64,000 nt of DNA from Bacteroidota bacterium (GTDB taxonomy: Bacteria > Bacteroidota > Bacteroidia > B-17B0 > Aurantibacillaceae). The stretch's first letter is position 1; every line of letters begins with the position of its first letter. Location of the stretch: assembly GCA_021156365.1 (NCBI GenBank), contig JAJNDK010000014.1, forward strand, positions 51,579 through 115,578, read 5' to 3'. Both the position numbers and the translations under genes were made by a program. Under the pieces are notes generated by a model. That model was not told where the DNA came from. It saw nothing but the letters and a program-made list of their open reading frames with translations, and ran no database searches. Shown piece by piece: positions 9,077-17,721 of this stretch.

Positions 9077-10246
9077 TTATTGCGTTATTCCTAATTTCTT
9101 CGCCAGCACCGGATCCAGCGCTTTTTTGTGCACCATGATGCTGATGGTTTTGTATTTCACATAGGCTTCCGATGCATAGAAATATCCGTCACATTCGTTG
9201 CGGTCGGTTCCCCAGGAGTTTTTTACGATATAGTAAGGAGCGCCGTTCTGATCTTTGGCCATACCTACAATGTGCATACCGTGGTCGTCCTGTGTTTCAT
9301 AATTGTCAAAAGCCGCCTGACGGATCTCCTGGTTGATAGCAGCTTGTTTAACCGGAGTAGTGAAGGCATTGTCCTTGTCGGCATCCTTCATGCTTGCCCA
9401 GTCTTCCGGAACGATAGCCAAACCTTCTTTGAAACGGAAATATTTTTCACTTACATCTGCCGCCCAGCCAATACCAAAACCTTTATTGATAGCGCCGCTC
9501 ATGGTTTGCATAAATTCATCCAGCGGAATGTTGTAGGCCTGCTGCCATGCCCAGTTGTCCGGGATCTCGATAACGAACGGCTGGTAAAAAGGATGGTGCG
9601 TGAAAGAAGTGATGTACACATAATCATCTGCGTTTAGTCCCAGCTCTTTTGCATACGATTGCGGCGTGTATTTTTTTCCTTTGAACTCGAAATTTTGCGG
9701 AGCCTCTCCAAGGTAAGTGTTCAATGTTGAATTGAACTGTCCTCTCCATTCTGCCGGTTGAATAACCTCATTCTTTGGATCAACTACCTGTTTCAGCTGG
9801 CCTGCAAGAACGGAATCCATCACTTTATGATCGTAGGGAGCTTTCGCTCCGTTCTGGAAACTTCCGTTGTATACGGCAGTCGGCACCATACCATAGTTTT
9901 TCAGCACATAAGCGACATCATGGAACTCGCCACCTTCCGCAAACTGCGCTTTGCCATGCATACGTACATAATTCTCGGCTTTCAATGGATAGGCAGTACG
10001 CACAACGAACATTTCACTCAGGTCAAAATCTTTTCCTTTGCCCATACGGATCAGCTCCGACTCAAAAAAGGAAAGAGAAGAGAAGGTCCAGCAGGTGCCG
10101 GTTTTACCCTGGTTCTTAACCGAAGTAGCTTCAATATTTTTCGTAACGGTGAATTTGTATTCGCTGTTCTTTTTGTTGCTTTTGTCCTGCGCGCTCATAT
10201 ACGTAAATGAGCAGGCAAGAGCTGCCAGAATGAAATGTTTAGTCAT
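9077..10246 (-). CDS. Exported C1-family (bleomycin hydrolase-like) cysteine peptidase
   Basis: 389 residues from ATG 10246, giving a signal peptide MTKHFILAALACSFTYMSAQ. The papain-superfamily active site is complete: oxyanion Gln46 and Cys52 (NQGKTGTCWTFSS), His325 (DDHGMHIVG) and Asn343 (VKNSWG). The long insertion between Cys and His resembles peptidase C1B (bleomycin hydrolase/PepC), but the signal peptide predicts a periplasmic or exported enzyme. The ATG overlaps the stop of the upstream small membrane gene by 8 nt (ATGACTAA), which fixes the start and implies translational coupling. It occupies the place where atpB is expected after the AtpZ pair. Confidence 0.9.
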   Translation of the reverse strand: MTKHFILAALACSFTYMSAQDKSNKKNSEYKFTVTKNIEATSVKNQGKTGTCWTFSSLSFFESELIRMGKGKDFDLSEMFVVRTAYPLKAENYVRMHGKAQFAEGGEFHDVAYVLKNYGMVPTAVYNGSFQNGAKAPYDHKVMDSVLAGQLKQVVDPKNEVIQPAEWRGQFNSTLNTYLGEAPQNFEFKGKKYTPQSYAKELGLNADDYVYITSFTHHPFYQPFVIEIPDNWAWQQAYNIPLDEFMQTMSGAINKGFGIGWAADVSEKYFRFKEGLAIVPEDWASMKDADKDNAFTTPVKQAAINQEIRQAAFDNYETQDDHGMHIVGMAKDQNGAPYYIVKNSWGTDRNECDGYFYASEAYVKYKTISIMVHKKALDPVLAKKLGITQ

Positions 10247-10631
10247 GTGATGGTCTTGTTTTTTGTTGTTTGATGAGTTTAAATAATGCAATTGTTTCGA
10301 AACCCGTAAATGTAAAATAAATGAACAGGTACAAAATGGCAAATGGAACGATGCCTGGTCTGTTCAGGATCCCGTAGATAACCAGTACAATAAGGCTTAG
10401 GAATAATTTGATGCCGGTAGCGCCCATGAACTGCATGGTAAAAGCATTTTTGTTTTCACTGTTCAGCGCTTTGTTCAGCCAGGTATGAACGATCCAGGCA
10501 TATGCAATAAAGAAAGGAAGAATATAATACGCGCCGTTCGAACGATAGTCCTGCGGAACAAAACTATTCCAGGCAAATACGGCACCGGCTATAATGATGG
10601 AAAAAATGATCAGTTTGACAAGGTAGGACAT
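10239..10631 (-). CDS. Small integral membrane protein downstream of AtpZ
   Basis: 130 residues with about four hydrophobic segments (near 5-22, 36-52, 72-88 and 95-115) and a basic tail (KLIKQQKTRPSHD). No enzyme motif. Its start follows the stop of atpZ with no gap (TAAATG), and its last 8 nt overlap the peptidase start. In Bacteroidota a protein of this size lies between AtpZ and the a-subunit gene atpB, so an AtpI-like role in assembling the ATP synthase rotor is plausible. This is inferred from position and topology only. Confidence 0.75.
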   Translation of the reverse strand: MSYLVKLIIFSIIIAGAVFAWNSFVPQDYRSNGAYYILPFFIAYAWIVHTWLNKALNSENKNAFTMQFMGATGIKLFLSLIVLVIYGILNRPGIVPFAILYLFIYFTFTGFETIALFKLIKQQKTRPSHD

Positions 10632-10859
10632 TTATTTTTTTGGCTTTAAAAAATCTTTGATTGCTAACCAGATACCGGCTGCTACAGAAACGAGACTTAG
10701 AACAAGTGTGAAGATCGGTTTGGATAAACCAAAGATCTCATCCAGTTTTCTGCCGCCGAATACACCGATCGCAATAATGGCTCCCATCTGGAATGCCATT
10801 CCGGAGTATTTGAGATAGCTGTTAGACTGCTTCGGCTTTTGGTTCGGATCTTGCTGCAC
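10632..10859 (-). CDS. AtpZ/AtpI-like small membrane protein
   Basis: 75 residues. The conserved core YSGMAFQMGAIIAIGVFGG-KLDE is followed by a second hydrophobic helix (IFTLVLSLVSVAAGIWLAI) and a lysine-rich end, the two-helix AtpZ pattern. Known role of the family: with AtpI it helps insert or supply cations to the F1Fo ATP synthase. The start is GTG at 10859, inside the bactofilin coding sequence (38-nt overlap). A later ATG (10799) would remove the conserved YSG segment, so GTG is preferred. No ATP synthase subunit gene is found nearby. Confidence 0.82.
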   Translation of the reverse strand: MQQDPNQKPKQSNSYLKYSGMAFQMGAIIAIGVFGGRKLDEIFGLSKPIFTLVLSLVSVAAGIWLAIKDFLKPKK

Positions 10860-11253
10860 TTTCTGCTTTGATGTTTTTTACAACTCCGCCATTCATTGTG
10901 CAGGTCCCGGTGAACTGGGCATCGGGCTCGATGGCAATTTTCCCGGTAACGATATCACCTGTGAGGCGGGCGGTCGATTTAAGGACCAATAGTTCCGTAA
11001 TGTTCATCCGTCCCTTTATTTCTCCTGAGATATCCGCATTCTGGCATTCGATCTCTCCTTCGATGGAACCAGTGGCCCCTACAACTAACTTTCCTTTTAC
11101 GGAAATAGTGCCTTTGTGCTGCCCGTCGATCCTGAAATCACCGTTCGAACGTATATCCCCCGTAAGTTGTGTACCGCGTCCTATCAGGTTGATAGAAGAG
11201 CTGTCTACAACTGTGTTTTTAGCATTCCCTTTAGTAAACATTCCTGAACTCAT
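10822..11253 (-). CDS. Bactofilin (polymer-forming cytoskeletal protein)
   Basis: 143 residues from ATG 11253; the frame is open further upstream but those 20 codons are not family-like. The central domain (about residues 20-115) is a regular beta-solenoid of short G-(D/E)I repeats (LTGDIRSNGDFRIDG, GSIEGEIECQNADISGEI, ARLTGDIVTGKIAIEPDA), which defines bactofilins. They self-assemble without nucleotides into membrane-associated filaments affecting cell shape. The charged tail (AARSEPKAEAV) is unstructured. First gene of a four-gene operon with AtpZ, the small membrane protein and the peptidase. Confidence 0.9.
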   Translation of the reverse strand: MSSGMFTKGNAKNTVVDSSSINLIGRGTQLTGDIRSNGDFRIDGQHKGTISVKGKLVVGATGSIEGEIECQNADISGEIKGRMNITELLVLKSTARLTGDIVTGKIAIEPDAQFTGTCTMNGGVVKNIKAESAARSEPKAEAV

Positions 11254-11404
11254 TTTGGTAGTAAAATTTACGCAATTTACAAAGAATGAATTAATTATCC
11301 CAATTGAGCGCAAGTTTTAGACGAAGCGCATGCCAAAAAATGTAAATGTTAAAAATCAGATGTTGGAAATGCTTTAATCGTCGCGATCTGCCTGTTCAGC
11401 GGTT

Positions 11405-11938
11405 TCAGGCCAACACGTAAATGTCTTTCAGGTTCCTTCCCTGACCGTCATAATCAAGTCCATAACCTACCACAAAATCATTGGCGATCTTCATCCCTAC
11501 ATAATCAACAGGAATGGATTTGGTATAGGAATCAGGTTTCATGAGCATGCTGGCCACTTTAATGGACGCAGCGCCTTTTTTGGATAGTACACCGTGCAGT
11601 TTTTCTAGAGTAACCCCGGTGTCCACAATGTCTTCCACTATAACCACCGTCCTGCCTTTGATCTCTTCCGAAAGCCCTACCAGCTCAGTAACAGAGCCGG
11701 TGCTGCTGGTACCGTGATACGATGCTACTTTTATGAAGGAGATCTCACAGGGTATGGAAACTTCTTTCAGCAGATCGGCCGCAAACATAAACGAGCCATT
11801 GAGGACCACAAGAAAAAGCGGCAATTCATCCTTTAATTCCGCATTGATGGTGGCTGCCACCTGTTTTACTGCCTCCAGTATCTTATCGTTGTGGATATAG
11901 GGCCTGAACTGTTTGTCTTTTACTGTAATACGATCCAT
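11405..11938 (-). CDS. hpt: Hypoxanthine phosphoribosyltransferase
   Basis: 177 residues from ATG 11938; the 40 in-frame codons upstream lack family similarity. The PRPP-binding loop is VVIVEDIVDTGVT (residues 98-110, with E102/D103 and the DTG turn). The flexible-loop region holds SYHG (73-76), and the C-terminal NDFVVGYGLDYDGQGRNL segment stacks on the purine. Reaction: hypoxanthine (and guanine) + PRPP to IMP/GMP + PPi in cytosolic purine salvage. It is transcribed divergently from ccmF, with about 150 bp between the start codons. Confidence 0.96.
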   Translation of the reverse strand: MDRITVKDKQFRPYIHNDKILEAVKQVAATINAELKDELPLFLVVLNGSFMFAADLLKEVSIPCEISFIKVASYHGTSSTGSVTELVGLSEEIKGRTVVIVEDIVDTGVTLEKLHGVLSKKGAASIKVASMLMKPDSYTKSIPVDYVGMKIANDFVVGYGLDYDGQGRNLKDIYVLA

Positions 11939-12068
11939 AGGGCTACAAATGTATATAAATTTTAGGTTGGTTGGGCATAAATTCAGCCCTGAAGGATGAT
12001 CCTGCTGCTCCGGATTTGTAAAGCTAAAATTACTGGCAAATAAGCCCGTTTTATCCATGTGTTTTCAC

Positions 12069-12076
12069 TAAATTTG
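12069..12076 (+). promoter_or_regulatory. -7 promoter box of ccmF
   Basis: TAAATTTG matches TAnnTTTG exactly, 16 bp before the TTG start. No TTTG -33 box at 19-21 bp spacing was found. Confidence 0.45.
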
Positions 12077-12092
12077 CCAAACTTTTTCCGAA

Positions 12093-14708
12093 TTGAACTC
12101 CATCGAACCAATAAACTATATAGGCGAGCATTTGTGGGCAGGCAGGCTCGGTAATTTTTTCATTATTCTTTCTTTCGTCGCGGCGCTGCTATCTACCGTA
12201 TCCTATTTTTTCTCAGCCCGGAATCCACTGGAGCTTAGCTGGAAAAAAATAGGCCGTATCGGGTTTCGCCTGCATTCAGTAGGCGTAGTGGGTATTGTGT
12301 GTACACTGTTCTTCATGCTGTACAATCATTATTTCGAATACCAGTACGTGTGGCAGCATTCAAACATGGAGATGAAAATGAAATACATTTTCTCCTGTTT
12401 CTGGGAAGGGCAGGAGGGGAGTTTTCTGCTGTGGACCTTCTGGCACATGATAATTGGTAATATCCTCATCAAAACCTCCAAAAATTTTGAGGCTCCTGTA
12501 ATGTTCATGTTTTCCTTCGTACAGTTTTTCCTGGCAAGCATGCTGTTAGGCATCTATGTTTTCGGAACGAAGATCGGGACAAATCCTTTTTTACTGCTCC
12601 GCGAGCACCCGGACCTGATGAATGCTCCGTTTATAAAGAGCGAGAACTATGTTGAAAAACTACCGGCATTTGCCCGTGGCTTAAATGTGTTGCTGCAGAA
12701 TTACTGGATGACCATTCATCCTCCTACCTTGTTCTTAGGCTTTGCACTTACGCTTGTTCCTTTTGCTTATGCCTTTGCGGGTGTATGGAAAAAAGAATAT
12801 GATACCTGGCAAAAAGCAGCGCTCCCCTGGACTTTTATAGGTATTGCTATTTTAGGGATAGGGATCCTGATGGGAGGAGCCTGGGCATACGAAGCATTGA
12901 GCTTTGGTGGTTTCTGGGCATGGGACCCGGTGGAGAACGCTTCCCTTGTTCCCTGGATAACATTGGTGGCAGCCGGGCACGTGATGATCATCAACAAAAA
13001 TAAAAAGGGTTCCTTGTTCCTGACGTATTTTTTATGTGTGACTTCCTTTATACTCGTTTTGTATTCTACCTTCCTTACCCGGAGCGGTATCCTGGGCGAG
13101 TCTTCCGTTCACGCTTTCCAGGAGCTGGGTATGGAAAAGCAATTGCTACTCTTCCTGCTCGTATTCATCTTTTGCGCTACACTGGCATTGTTGAAAGATA
13201 AAACACTTTCGTTGGCTTACGTTTGTTTTTCTATAGTTGCGGGCCTCCTGGTCTTTGGTTTCAATATTCTTCCTTCCACACTGCTATTGAGCTGGGGCAC
13301 ACTGACAGTCGTTTTTATCGTAACGGGGTTCATTAAATTCTTTCCGAAAGATAAAACGGAAGACAGTTTGAGCAGTCGCGAGTTCTGGATGTTCGTAGGT
13401 GCTTTGTTACTTTTCCTGAGTGCATTGATCATCAGTGTTTTCACTTCTCTGTCGATCTTCAATAAGCTTTTTGATATCAAAGTGGCTCCACGCGATGTCT
13501 ATTATTACAACCAATGGACGCTCCCTTTTGCTATCCTCGTTATGTTGCTGAGTGGCTTTGCCCAATTCATGAAATACGGGAAGACCGAATCGAAAAAATT
13601 CCTGAAGAGCATGATCGTTTCAGTAGTGCTTTCGCTTGCGATCGGCGGAACGGCAGCATTCGCGCTGTATACATTCAAAGCCTATGAAATTGCTCCCGAT
13701 AAGCAGAAGAGCTTTTATATCAGCTATGCCATCTTATTGATGAGCTGCGTGTTCAGCGTGTTTGCCAATTTAGATTACTGGCTGCGTATATTAAAAGGTA
13801 AGATCAAATCAGCCGGGGCGAGCATCGCACACATTGGTTTTGCACTGATCATGTTAGGCGCACTGATCTCTACTTCCAAAAAAGTAACATTGTCTAAAAA
13901 CACATCCACCAAAAATGTGGAGAGCCTGGGCAAAGAATACAGCAATAAAAAAAGCCTCCTGCTCACAAAAGGCGATACATTGAAAATGGGTCCGTATTAT
14001 GCGTCTTACACAGGGAAGAAAAAAGAGGATAATCACATTTTGTTCCATGTAGAGTATTATGAAAAAAATGAAGCCAACAAACTGGTAAAAGCATTTGATC
14101 TCTACCCGCGCATTCAGCTGAACGAACGCGGAAATGCAGCCGAACCGGATACACGGCATTACCTGGATAAGGATATTTATACCCATATTACTTATGCGGA
14201 TCTGAATACCCTGAAAACGATGGACGATGACCAGCCCGGTTACCTGGAGCCAGTCAACAATGTAATGCATATCGGGGATACCATATTCGCTTCCACCGCT
14301 TTCCTCATACTGGACTCACTTACAACCGATATGTCGAAAGAAGAATATGAACAGAACGATTCTTCCATTGTGGTGACGGCTGTTTTGCGTGGATACGATA
14401 TCGATAAAAAAGTGTACAAAGTTTATCCGAAATACCGCCTGCGTTTCAATGAAGTAGAACCTGTTTCCGATAGCCTCAGCCAGCTTGGGTTGAAATTTAT
14501 TTTCTGGAAGATCAATCCAACGGAAGGTTCGGTGGAGATCCAGCTGAGCGAGAAAAAAACAAACCGGCGTGATTTTATCGTGATGGAAGGATACCTGTTC
14601 CCCTATATCAATATCCTCTGGCTCGGTTGTCTCGTTATGTTTGTCGGCACCGTAATCGCTATTATCTCAAGGGTGCGTATGCTTCGTGTATCCAAATCAG
14701 AATCCTGA
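12093..14708 (+). CDS. ccmF: Cytochrome c assembly protein CcmF (long Bacteroidetes form)
   Basis: 871 residues with about 15 membrane helices. The haem-handling WWD signature FWAWDPVENASLVPW is near residue 273, preceded by conserved helix and loop segments (HPPTLFLGFAL). A large periplasmic domain follows helix ~13 (residues 610-840) before a final helix. CcmF/CcsA proteins present haem b to apocytochrome c CXXCH motifs. The start is TTG: an in-frame stop at 12069 excludes anything earlier, and NYIGEHLWAGRLGNF is the normal N-terminus. A -7 box sits just upstream, so the 5' leader is short. No other ccm gene is in the window. The PP-loop gene follows after 2 bp. Confidence 0.93.
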   Translation: MNSIEPINYIGEHLWAGRLGNFFIILSFVAALLSTVSYFFSARNPLELSWKKIGRIGFRLHSVGVVGIVCTLFFMLYNHYFEYQYVWQHSNMEMKMKYIFSCFWEGQEGSFLLWTFWHMIIGNILIKTSKNFEAPVMFMFSFVQFFLASMLLGIYVFGTKIGTNPFLLLREHPDLMNAPFIKSENYVEKLPAFARGLNVLLQNYWMTIHPPTLFLGFALTLVPFAYAFAGVWKKEYDTWQKAALPWTFIGIAILGIGILMGGAWAYEALSFGGFWAWDPVENASLVPWITLVAAGHVMIINKNKKGSLFLTYFLCVTSFILVLYSTFLTRSGILGESSVHAFQELGMEKQLLLFLLVFIFCATLALLKDKTLSLAYVCFSIVAGLLVFGFNILPSTLLLSWGTLTVVFIVTGFIKFFPKDKTEDSLSSREFWMFVGALLLFLSALIISVFTSLSIFNKLFDIKVAPRDVYYYNQWTLPFAILVMLLSGFAQFMKYGKTESKKFLKSMIVSVVLSLAIGGTAAFALYTFKAYEIAPDKQKSFYISYAILLMSCVFSVFANLDYWLRILKGKIKSAGASIAHIGFALIMLGALISTSKKVTLSKNTSTKNVESLGKEYSNKKSLLLTKGDTLKMGPYYASYTGKKKEDNHILFHVEYYEKNEANKLVKAFDLYPRIQLNERGNAAEPDTRHYLDKDIYTHITYADLNTLKTMDDDQPGYLEPVNNVMHIGDTIFASTAFLILDSLTTDMSKEEYEQNDSSIVVTAVLRGYDIDKKVYKVYPKYRLRFNEVEPVSDSLSQLGLKFIFWKINPTEGSVEIQLSEKKTNRRDFIVMEGYLFPYINILWLGCLVMFVGTVIAIISRVRMLRVSKSES

Positions 14709-14710
14709 GC

Positions 14711-15400
14711 ATGCAAAACGTATTCTTGAACTGGAGCGGAGGAAAGGATTGCAGCCTGGCACTGCATCGGTTACAAAAACAAGGAGTGAAAGTAGAATTC
14801 CTGTTCACAACGCTTTCAAAAGAAACCAATCGTGTGAGTATGCATGGCGTTCCCAAAGAGCTCATCACCCGCCAGGCCATGTCGCTCGGCATCCATTCCC
14901 GAAAAATGTATTTACCGTCCAGCGAAAGTGCTGAGCTCTACAATAAGCTGATGCAGCATGAAATGCAGCTGATGCAGGCGCGTGGACTGAATACAGCGGT
15001 TTTCGGAGATATCTTCCTCGAAGACCTCAAAACATACCGGGAAGAACAATTAAAGGCGGTAGGTATGAATGCTTTGTTCCCATTGTGGAAGGAAAAACCG
15101 AAGCAATTGATCACCGAATTTATCGACAGCGGTTTCAAAGCAATAGTTGTATGTGTCAATGCAGGGAAGCTTGATCCTTCCTTTATCGGCAGGGAAATAA
15201 ACCGCGAATTTATCCGTGATCTTCCGGCAGGTGTGGATGTGTGCGGTGAGAACGGAGAGTTCCATACCTTTGTATACGATGGACCTGTTTTTAGTACGCC
15301 TGTTCAATTCACTAAAGGAGAGACTGTATTGAAGCATTATCCATCGGCCGATGGAAACCACGACAGCGATTTTTATTTTCTCGACCTGAAGCACGTATAA
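14711..15400 (+). CDS. PP-loop ATPase, Dph6-like (diphthine-ammonia ligase family)
   Basis: 229 residues from ATG 14711, two bases after the ccmF stop; the open frame further upstream lies inside ccmF. The PP-loop SGGKDC (residues 9-14) binds the ATP phosphates. The later segments FGDIFLED, the AGKLDPSFIGR-like region, and CGENGEFHT(F)VYDGP are typical of the adenine-nucleotide alpha-hydrolase/Dph6 family. Bacteria have no diphthamide, so the true substrate is unknown; an amidation or thiolation-type ligation with AMP release is expected. The stop codon abuts the next ATG (TAAATG), suggesting coupled translation with the WD40 gene. Confidence 0.87.
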   Translation: MQNVFLNWSGGKDCSLALHRLQKQGVKVEFLFTTLSKETNRVSMHGVPKELITRQAMSLGIHSRKMYLPSSESAELYNKLMQHEMQLMQARGLNTAVFGDIFLEDLKTYREEQLKAVGMNALFPLWKEKPKQLITEFIDSGFKAIVVCVNAGKLDPSFIGREINREFIRDLPAGVDVCGENGEFHTFVYDGPVFSTPVQFTKGETVLKHYPSADGNHDSDFYFLDLKHV

Positions 15401-16306
15401 ATGATAAGCGTTTCTAAAATAGCCAGCCTGAGCGGACATTCCGGATCCGTTTATGGATTGTCGGAAGGTCTTTCGGAAGATATGGTGCTGAGCGCAGGCG
15501 GCGATCGTTTTGTGGCGCAATGGAATATTAAGGAATGCAGGCCCGATAGTTTTTCGGTAAAGCTGCCCTCAGTCGTATACACTTCTTTTTTCCTTGAGGA
15601 GCGTTCACAGCTCCTGGTAGGTACGATGGAAGGTGCGCTGCATGTGATTGACCTCGCTTCCCGCAAAGAAGTAAAATACCTGCAGCTAAAAGCGGGAGGA
15701 ATATTCGCCATCCTATACAGCTCTTTACACAACCTGCTGTTCTTAGGCACAGCGGGTGGACATCTGATCGCATTGAATGCACAGGATCTTTCGGTAGTGG
15801 CAGATCTGCCGGTGTCTAAATTAAAGCTCCGGAGCCTGTGTATGGATGCAGCACAGGAAATGTTGTATGTGAGCGATGGAAACGGTCAGCTGCACCTCTT
15901 TACCGTACAGGGATTAAAACACCGGCACAGCTTTGAAGCGAACAAGCTGTCGTGTAATATTGTGGTGCTGCACCCGGAGGCAGACCTGATCCTGACCGGT
16001 GGAAGAGATGCACACCTCAATGTATTTGATAGTAAAAGTTATCACCGTATCCACTCGATCCCCGCACATAACTATGCGATCTACGATATCAAATTCCTTA
16101 CCGGCACTCCGTATCTTGCCACAGCCAGCAGGGACAAAACCGTAAAGCTGTGGAATGCAAACGATATGAGTTTTCTGCTGCGGCTGAATGCGGAAAGCTT
16201 CGCTGCACATGTGAATTCCGTGAACGCGCTCTGGTGGAACGAAGCGAACAAGCGCCTCGTAAGCGCAGGCGATGACAGGGCCATTATGATCTGGCAGATT
16301 GTTTAG
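15401..16306 (+). CDS. WD40-repeat beta-propeller protein
   Basis: 301 residues without signal peptide, so probably cytosolic. About seven WD40 blades are seen: SGHSGSVYGL...FVAQWNI, then GH/D dipeptides, and clear C-terminal blades with HNYAIYDIKFL...SRDKTVKLWNA (~228-250) and HVNSVNALWW...GDDRAIMIWQI (~272-300). WD40 propellers are binding scaffolds; no enzymatic domain is attached. It starts directly at the stop of the PP-loop ATPase, hinting that the two work together, but the partner cannot be told from sequence. Confidence 0.9.
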   Translation: MISVSKIASLSGHSGSVYGLSEGLSEDMVLSAGGDRFVAQWNIKECRPDSFSVKLPSVVYTSFFLEERSQLLVGTMEGALHVIDLASRKEVKYLQLKAGGIFAILYSSLHNLLFLGTAGGHLIALNAQDLSVVADLPVSKLKLRSLCMDAAQEMLYVSDGNGQLHLFTVQGLKHRHSFEANKLSCNIVVLHPEADLILTGGRDAHLNVFDSKSYHRIHSIPAHNYAIYDIKFLTGTPYLATASRDKTVKLWNANDMSFLLRLNAESFAAHVNSVNALWWNEANKRLVSAGDDRAIMIWQIV

Positions 16307-16314
16307 TATATTTG
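16307..16314 (+). promoter_or_regulatory. -7 promoter box of the CAP-domain gene
   Basis: TATATTTG, an exact TAnnTTTG match, directly after the WD40 stop codon and 18 bp before the ATG. No good -33 box. Confidence 0.45.
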
Positions 16315-16332
16315 CTCATACCCTTTTGAAAC

Positions 16333-16854
16333 ATGAAAACACTGCTCACTATTTTTGTTTCTGTTTTAGTTGCTGCAAGCCAGCAGAAAAGCAATCCAAA
16401 AACCGGATCGAAAGTGACGGAAGAGGACATGAAAAAGGCTTTGGCTGTTCATAACAAAGCCCGTAAAGCAGTGGGCGTTCCTGCGCTGGTGTGGTCGGCA
16501 GATCTCGCTAAATATGCGCAGGCATGGGCCGATCAGCTGGCGGCCAAATGTAAAATGCAGCACCGGCCGCATGCGGGAAAATGGAAACAGCTGTATGGAG
16601 AGAATATTTACTGGGGAAGCACTTCGTCATACACCGTAGAAGACGCATGCAATGCCTGGCTGGAGGAAAAGAAGTATTTCAAAAATGTCTCGCTTAGCGC
16701 AAAGAACTGGGAAAAGACCGGGCATTATACACAAATGATCTGGAAAAGTACCACCAAAATTGGCCTCGGCAAAGCGGTCTGCGAAGGCGGTGATGTGATC
16801 GTGGTGGCCAATTACGATCCTGCCGGTAATTATATGGGAGAGAAAGCGTATTGA
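16333..16854 (+). CDS. CAP-domain (SCP/PR-1-like) secreted protein
   Basis: 173 residues: a short signal peptide (MKTLLTIFVSVLVAAS) and one CAP domain. Family motifs: HNKARKAVGVPALVW (CAP4-like start), HRPH...GENIYWG (the His and Glu of the cavity), GHYTQMIWKST (CAP1) and VVANYDPAGNYMG (CAP2). CAP proteins are extracellular; in eukaryotes they bind sterols or lipids, while the bacterial role is unclear. One cysteine lies at AVCEGG, as in PR-1 types, and another at AKCKMQH. A close -7 box suggests its own promoter. Confidence 0.92.
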   Translation: MKTLLTIFVSVLVAASQQKSNPKTGSKVTEEDMKKALAVHNKARKAVGVPALVWSADLAKYAQAWADQLAAKCKMQHRPHAGKWKQLYGENIYWGSTSSYTVEDACNAWLEEKKYFKNVSLSAKNWEKTGHYTQMIWKSTTKIGLGKAVCEGGDVIVVANYDPAGNYMGEKAY

Positions 16855-17260
16855 TAGATCCGTTGTCTATTGCCAACAAACAGGCCGTTCCTGCGGAAAC
16901 TGAATGCAGACACAGATTCCGCAGATTTCACAGATGAATTTTTTTGCAGAATTCAAATTGCAAGCCATTACGTGGATGAGATCACTCCGTTCATATTATA
17001 AATTATCAGCCTGTTATCCGTGTTAATTTTAATCTCAATCAGTTATCCGCGATCCTGATAGCTATCGGGACTGCGCAATCCGCGTCCGGCCAGCTCAATT
17101 ATCGCTCCGTAGAAGCGGGTATGTGTATCTGTGAAAGCCCACCTGAGATAAGACATTGAACGAAAACTAATAATAACCTTTACAAACCATTAATTTCCTG
17201 ATCTTTTTACGATATTTACAGCTCGAATTTTTCATTGTCAAACCCCTTAAAACAAAAACC
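16855..17260. repeat. Intergenic region with dispersed-repeat remnants
   Basis: 406 bp without a gene. At 16906-16936 there is a copy of the CACAGATTCCGCAGAT family, also found at 24549-24599 and, in a related form, at 48352-48485. At 17054-17070 there is a one-mismatch copy of the palindrome CCCGATAGCTATCGGG. ATCCG(T/C)G words typical of the same family lie between them. The promoter of the DUF1569 gene must be at the right end, but no consensus box is clear. Confidence 0.6.
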
Positions 17261-17719
17261 ATGGTAGATATCACGAATGTTGCCGAGCTAAAAGCAACGC
17301 TGAATAAATTGAATGAATATGCAGAGCCGGTTTGGGGTAAAATGACACCGCAACATGCCATTGAACATCTGACCACCACTTTGCCTATTGCCACCGGAAA
17401 AAGGGAAATGAAACAGGTTACTACTCCCGAAGAAGCCCTTGCTTTCAAAGCCCGCCTGATCGGTACCATGGAGCCTTTTGCAAGAGGGATCAAAAGTGTG
17501 ATGATGGGCGATGAGCCACCTGCCTATCTGCATCCCAACCTGCAATCGGCAAAGGATGAATTGCTGAAAGAAGTAGAAGAGTTCAATGCCCTGGTAAGTA
17601 AAAACCCAACCGGAAACGCTGTGCATCCACGGATGGGACAACTGAGCTGGGAAGAATGGACGAGGTTCTTCAATAAACATTTTACACATCACTTTACACA
17701 ATTTGATATCATAAAATAA
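17261..17719 (+). CDS. DUF1569/DinB-like protein
   Basis: 152 residues, cytosolic. The pattern VWGKMTPQHAIEHL near the N-terminus and HPRMGQLSWEEWTRFFNKHFTHHFTQF at the C-terminus is that of DUF1569, a DinB-like four-helix bundle with a potential three-histidine metal site (H37-type plus the HFTHHF histidines). No catalytic function is established for the family; relatives are thought to be thiol- or metal-dependent enzymes. It lies two bases upstream of an OsmC gene, so they are co-transcribed. A detoxification link is inferred from that neighbour. Confidence 0.8.
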   Translation: MVDITNVAELKATLNKLNEYAEPVWGKMTPQHAIEHLTTTLPIATGKREMKQVTTPEEALAFKARLIGTMEPFARGIKSVMMGDEPPAYLHPNLQSAKDELLKEVEEFNALVSKNPTGNAVHPRMGQLSWEEWTRFFNKHFTHHFTQFDIIK

Positions 17720-17721
17720 AA

